DNA of 64,000 bases from Cacajao melanocephalus. Lineage: Eukaryota; Chordata; Mammalia; Primates; Pitheciidae. This document shows, piece by piece, positions 58,895 through 64,000 of this stretch. The stretch lies in the NCBI GenBank assembly GCA_963573385.1, contig CAUYLG010005261.1, forward strand, positions 1-64,000, read 5' to 3'. Made by a program: the position numbers and the translations under genes. How positions within the stretch are numbered: the stretch's first letter is position 1; the number at the start of each line of letters is the position of its first letter. The notes under the pieces were generated by a model. It was not told the origin of the DNA and ran no database searches. It saw only the letters and a program-made list of their open reading frames with translations.

Positions 58895-60210
58895 TATTAT
58901 TACAGTTTCAGAAACTGTGGTGGTTGCCAGTGAAATAATATTTGACTTAGGGCTTTGTTACTTCTTTCAAAGAAAAAAAAATGTAAAGATCATTGCTTTG
59001 AATAGTTCTTCTCCATGTTCCATTGCCGGTAGCTATCTTTCTCTTTTATTGACTTATTTTCAGCCATCTTTAGTACAAATGGTGAAACTGAAGAAAAGCT
59101 TCAGTGCTTTGCTCTCTACTTCCTTTAAAGGTTCCTCATCTCTTTTAAGAGTTTAGGCTTCTTTTATAACTGTGTCAGCTGCAACTCCCAGAGGTCCTGC
59201 CTTGCCTCCAGGTTCGTTTACCACTCAGCAGGGATTTGTTTACTACCTAGTAGGAAAAGCGTCAAGAAGATAAAAGCCAATCAGGGAAGTAGAAAGACAG
59301 CACCAGACAGAAAATACCAAGAAAATAAGATTAGAAACACTAGGCCCATGTAAAGTTGACTTTAGTGATATGGTGACCCCAGGAAGCCTGCTGAGTGCAC
59401 ATGTTAAATCACTTTATTGTGTAGGTTATTAGAGACATGTTACATCCGCTGAAACCGTGTTGTTCCTGCTGAACATGCAACATCATTTTAAACTTTAATG
59501 TTTTTTAAAAAGTACCCAAACCTTTACATCGAATTTGTTTTCCTTTAAGTTCTCAAATATGGAACTTTGGAAAACATGTTTCTGTTTTCCAAAGTTTAGG
59601 TTGCTGGTCTGATTGAATTTGGGGAAATGTCTTACTTAGGCTGATTAATATTATTTATTTAATAAAATAATCATTCACCGCAAAGACAATAATGTTTTTC
59701 TTTAATGTAGTCTCTTGATAACTGAAATTCATATTGACGAACTTGAGGTGCCATGACATCCTAGAGTAACATCTGAATTTACAGATGTTATTCTGTTATT
59801 TTAAGCTGAGCATAAGCGTGCTTTCTTCTCTTACTTTGATTATTGGTGATCTTATTTGATTATTGGTTGATTATTTACAACTTAGGGTGGTGATAAAAAT
59901 GGTTGAATTATTTTGCCCATGGAATCATTTAATATGTATGCTTTCATAATCTATTTTTAGTCATTCAGAGACTGTATATATGATACTTCTGATCTTGCTA
60001 ATTAATGTGAATATAAAGTAAGATAAATAATTTTTGAGTGTTAAAAAATGTAGAATTTATCTTCATTGATTGAGCTGGTTGTTTATGGCAAAAAGCAACT
60101 ATTTCTTAGCTGTTGGATACTTATTGCGTATACATTATATCAAGGGATTAAAAGGGTCTGTAATTCAGAATGGTTTAAAATAGAATTTGAGATAATCCAA
60201 CACCATTAAA
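58895..60210. other. Unassigned AT-rich sequence
   Basis: No recognised repeat or exon. Contains the perfect hairpin at 59563-59596. Confidence 0.5.
59563..59596. repeat. Perfect 13-bp hairpin
   Basis: AACTTTGGAAAAC (59563-59575) and GTTTTCCAAAGTT (59584-59596) are exact reverse complements separated by 8 nt. Confidence 0.92.
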
Positions 60211-60214
60211 ATAT

Positions 60215-60300
60215 ATTAATGAATCATTTATTCAACAGACATTTATTGGCACCTAGAAGTTTTTAAATAACTGTGTTAGCCAGAGGTGTTTTTCAAATGC
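60215..60300 (-). repeat. L2 tail fragment
   Basis: 'atttattcaacagacattt' then ATTGGCACCTA resembles the reverse-complement L2 tail. Short. Confidence 0.45.
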
Positions 60301-60304
60301 CAAC

Positions 60305-61005
60305 ATCTAGAAATGAGGTAGAGAACAGTGAGCTAATTGCTACATTTTGAGAAGCAGGTAGGTAATTACCTTTCTAGAAAAGCAATGCAATATTTTTATG
60401 TTGATGGAGGGAAACACCTCTATTTATTGGGAGTTCCAAATAAATGTCATTCGAGATGATGAGTCAAGAGCAGCCTGGGACAAATCATGGGAAAGGCAGG
60501 CATGCCTTGAAAATGAGGAGGAGGTTCACACTTGGTATCTGTTCTCGGACTCTTTATAAGCTGTTGCTACACTTCAAAACCTGACAGCTCCTGGGAAAAC
60601 TGTGTGGATATTTCAAATATTCCAGGTAGAACTGGCAGAAGGGTAATTGTATCCTGTGGAGCTTGTGAGAGGAGGTTGGGAAGATTATTAGAGTTTATTA
60701 ACCATCCTAAGGAATTTCCTACACATCTTTCTCAGGAACTCTGAATTTTGCCATTTACTCCTCACTGACCCCTTTAACCTTCAGCCTTTTCTTCCTTCCA
60801 ATTAATTTTTAAATGTTTCTACAAGAAATCATATTATGAAGCTTCTACTTTGACTAAAATATTGAAATGACTTCTCAATACACTGCAGATTTGACCCTAG
60901 GCATCTTTTTTTTCCAACCAATTTTCATTACTTGCTCGTAATTTCTACTCTTGTCAAGTGGACAGGGTATGCCTTTCCTCTGCATAGCTACTTACCCCCT
61001 TTTGC
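60305..61005. other. Unassigned sequence
   Basis: No recognised repeat or exon. Confidence 0.45.
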
Positions 61006-61009
61006 CTGG

Positions 61010-61370
61010 GAAGTCATTCATCCATTCCACACAGATTCATGGCCTCCAACTTCTGGACCATGCTGGGGTTACTGTTTTGACAAAAATGATTTTTATTCCA
61101 TCAGTTCCCAAAAGGAGCTCATAGCATCAAGAGGACACAGGCACATAGGTGTAATTATAATACAAAAAAAAAGGAGTGCCATCATGCAGGTGTGATGAAC
61201 AAAGGCAGATGAGGGATCTCCAGAAGGTGTTGCAGGAAAGGTGATGCTTGAACACTGTTGCAAAAGATGAGCATATATTTTTCATATAAAAAAGGGGGAA
61301 ATAACAAAAAAAAAAGCATGAAAGCATGATTTGGGAAATGGCAAATAACGGTATAGTTAGAGAGACTGCA
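61010..61370 (-). repeat. L2 LINE distal fragment
   Basis: 'tcattcatccattccacac', 'gctggggttactgttttga', 'caaaaggagctcatagcat' and 'gaacaaaggcagatgaggg' keep the L2 antisense order. Diverged. The 94-codon minus frames here are LINE relics or chance. Confidence 0.6.
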
Positions 61371-61374
61371 GTAA

Positions 61375-64000
61375 GAAATGAAGCATGGGGAAATGAATAA
61401 GCAAAACACATTTAGGCACATTTTTGAATAGAAATAAATTCGGAGATTCTCTCCAAGAGGGTACAATGAGCTGATCTATAAAGTTATTCCCAATTCAAGC
61501 TAAATAAATGGAGCATTAAGAAAAAAACACCTTTCTGAGCTCAATAACAAGAAATGAAATCTTCAGTGCTAGGGATAAATTGGACCCTCCCAGTGGTGAG
61601 TGGGACTTGAAGCCCCATAATGTATGAAGCTTCATAATGTTGAAGTTGGGACCTAAGTCATCTGTATGTCAAGGAAACCTAAAATGGGCTCCAGTATAAA
61701 CTCGGGAGAAATTCCATTTGTCAACTGTAAGGTAAAATATGTAAGTATTTCATAGATGGTACTATGTAGTGTTGTTATAGTTAGTGCTTTCTAAATTGTC
61801 TCCATTTTTAGATTTTATTTCCTCTTTAATCCACCATTTGTTTAGAAAGAGAGCTGATATGCTGCCGGGTGAGATTTCCTGTGGAGTATAATGAGAATTT
61901 TTCTTCTGGGTGCAGGGATCCTCTTCCTTTTCTATGGCTGCCATAACAGGGACACTGGTTTCCAGAGACAGAACCCTCTTTGACAGTCTTTGGTGTCTCA
62001 CTTTAGGAAACTGAATGGGACCTGAGCTCTGAGAGCGGGTAGGGGTGTGGTCAGGACAGCGTCATCCTTTCATTGCATCCACAGAATACAACTATCCCTC
62101 TTCTACATGCACCTTTTGGAATGTCCACAGTTTGCTTGCAGACTCCCTGCTGCCCTCTCTCTTGTCTGTGTGGCTTTTGTTGTCAGTCCCCACTCACTTT
62201 ATTTCTTATGTCTCTGACAAATTCTTCACTATTCTGTTTTTTTGTCAGCTTCGCTCCCTCTACTCCCATCTTCCTTAGGTTTCTAGTGCGGTTTTGAATT
62301 TATTTTCACATTTATTCTGTGACTTTACTGGAATTTTCCAAGGGGAGAGGGGTAAACATATGTATTTAGTTAATGACAAGCTATGTTATCTATTCTCTGC
62401 TTCATATCTCTAACCCCTTTAAAACCCATGGAAACTGTGTTATTATAAAGGTCATTCCTTAGCCACTGACAAAAAATAAAATTGCTTTAATAACTGGAAG
62501 GGTATTTTCTACACTTATTTGGTATTTTAGAATGGCACTGTTCCTTCTGGGGTAACCTCTGGAATGCCATTTTGTCCCTCTGTCTTGAAGGTTCTACCTG
62601 CTGCAATGTAGATGTCACAGGTTACATGCCTGTCATCTTAGTGAGGTACTTCAGAATGGCATTATTGACCATGACTTAAAGGCATTATCAATTTAGCAAA
62701 GGTAGAGCATTTGTGGTAGCCTATGAGATAGCTTTGATTTTTGCGGCTGTGTAACGTGATGTTTAAATACGCATTTTTCAAAGCCTAGAACAAAAAAAAT
62801 AGAAAGGATTCAAAGACGCTATTTAGAGAGCCATATAAATGATTTCTGGAATCCAGGAACCTGATAAATCTGATTCAAACCTGAGAAAAACAAATTTCAG
62901 CAGAGCAGAGTTAAAGTGGCCTGTGGCAGCAAAGGAGGAGGTTACATTTGAGAGGAGACCACCTTCCCCTGAGAACAGGTCAGGGGTTCGTGTTTCCCAG
63001 TGACCAGATAAGGAATCTGTAGGAGAAATGTCTGTGTAGGGCTATTTAAAAATGGACCCGTGCCCAAGAGGGCTTCCTGCAAAGCCCGAAGGGACCTCAG
63101 CCAACACAGACTTCAGTGTTCTGTTCAGATGCAGCAGCTGTGAAAGAGCCATGAGCAGCAAGCCCAGGGAAAGATGCTGCCCACACTACATCCTCCACAG
63201 GCACATGCCGGAGAGGGGGCTTCCGACATCTGCCAGGGACCGAGGAAATCAACACCAGATGACACTGGTGTCCACAAGATTTCCTGCACCACATCTCTCC
63301 CACCATTGGGTGTGCCACTGGCTATCCACCAAGTGGAGTTAGAGAAATGGAATTTCTAGGCAAGGAAATGGAGCAGTCACTTGCTCCCATTCCTTCCAAT
63401 GTATGCTTCCAACCGAAGGTGGGGACATGGGGAGATGCTTGAAGTCTAAATGCAGTACCGAGCCTGAAATTAGTATATGTTACCTGTTAGGCCCTCTGTT
63501 GAAGCAAGACCTCCTAGCAATTAAAATATCCAGAGAGAGTCTTAATAAACACTCTTAAAGAGTGTCCAGAAAATCCATGGGATCTGGCTGGAATTTCTAC
63601 AAGGAGAAGAAAAAGAAATACAAGTTCCTCATGAGAGCACTTTTCTTATTTTCTCAGTATTATACTTGTTCAAAGAAACATTATTACAGAGACAAATTCC
63701 ACCCACCCTTCTTGGGGCTAGCTTGCAACATTGCTGGAGACCAGTTCAGATTGCTTTCTGGCCAGGGGGAGTTTTTTTAGAGTCTAGGGGGTGATAAACT
63801 AGGAACTGAGAATCTCAGTCCTGCCGTGTCCTATTGTCACAGCTCTGAATTTTGTGCTTTATCATTCTCATTAGTTCAGGGAGTTGAGCTATTTGTCATT
63901 TTTCTAGCATTAAAACTAAGTATGAAGGAAGAAAATGAAGGAAGAAAATGAAGATCTCTATATCTACACTTTTTAAAGTGAGTCTCTGGGCCATCAGCAT
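61375..64000. other. Unassigned sequence to window end
   Basis: No repeat family recognised. 63050-63340 is GC-richer and open in three frames (96 codons plus, 61 plus, 73 minus) with a cysteine-containing but unrecognised product. The end has a short tandem GAAGGAAGAAAAT duplication at 63925-63950. Confidence 0.45.

Noticed and set aside
63052..63342. 96-codon cysteine-containing plus-strand frame
   Set aside because: The same DNA is open in a second plus frame and on the minus strand, as expected for a GC-richer patch. No domain, splice pair or family match.

Overview
The window reads as AT-rich, CpG-poor primate (very probably human) chromosomal DNA. Alu copies of both the free-monomer and dimer (AluS-like) types, THE1/MST and MLT1 MaLR LTRs, an MLT2/HERV-L provirus fragment, L1 fragments of several ages and many MIR and L2 fossils are all present. 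I see no bacterial, phage or CRISPR features. I found no gene that can be called with confidence, so this looks like intergenic or deep intronic sequence. Family names come from recognising remembered consensus sequences; no database search was possible. Boundaries are approximate unless a target-site duplication (TSD) fixes them.

Layout. 1-9 kb: mostly unrecognised sequence with microsatellites (a CA tract at the left edge, a 230-bp TG/CG/CA tract at 2.0 kb, a pyrimidine tract at 3.0 kb), an L2 end and a perfect palindromic X-box-like site at 3820. 9-18 kb: dense repeats, with MLT1 LTRs, three Alu-derived elements, MIRs, a complete small hAT transposon, an L2 split by an MLT1 LTR, an L1 split by an MST LTR, and an L1 piece that lacks its 3' end yet has a perfect 17-bp TSD. 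18-28 kb: mostly unrecognised sequence with an MLT2 solo LTR, an L1 tail, MIRs, an exon-like 57-nt segment at 23.8 kb, and an unexplained 161-bp inverted duplication (25.05 and 27.27 kb, about 92-93% identical, no gaps). 28.8-33.7 kb: stacked minus-strand LTR elements, including a 5'-truncated HERV-L provirus with decayed reverse transcriptase, RNase H, integrase and dUTPase regions. 33.7-45 kb: unrecognised sequence with MER5/MER58-like, MIR, L2 and MLT1 fossils, and a CpG-retaining segment at 39.2-39.6 kb with two tandem X-box-like sites. 45-54 kb: AluS, an MLT1 LTR inside a MIR, an L1 with a twin-priming 5' inversion that later received an Alu and a THE1/MST LTR, an unassigned repeat block, an Alu and an old L1 split by a MaLR LTR. 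54-64 kb: mostly unrecognised, with one MLT1 LTR and L2 fossils.

Nothing here behaves as a gene system. What can be read is a history of nested insertions, a few unusual retrotransposition structures, several DNA structures of possible physical interest, and two or three segments that could be regulatory or exonic if conservation or transcript data agreed.
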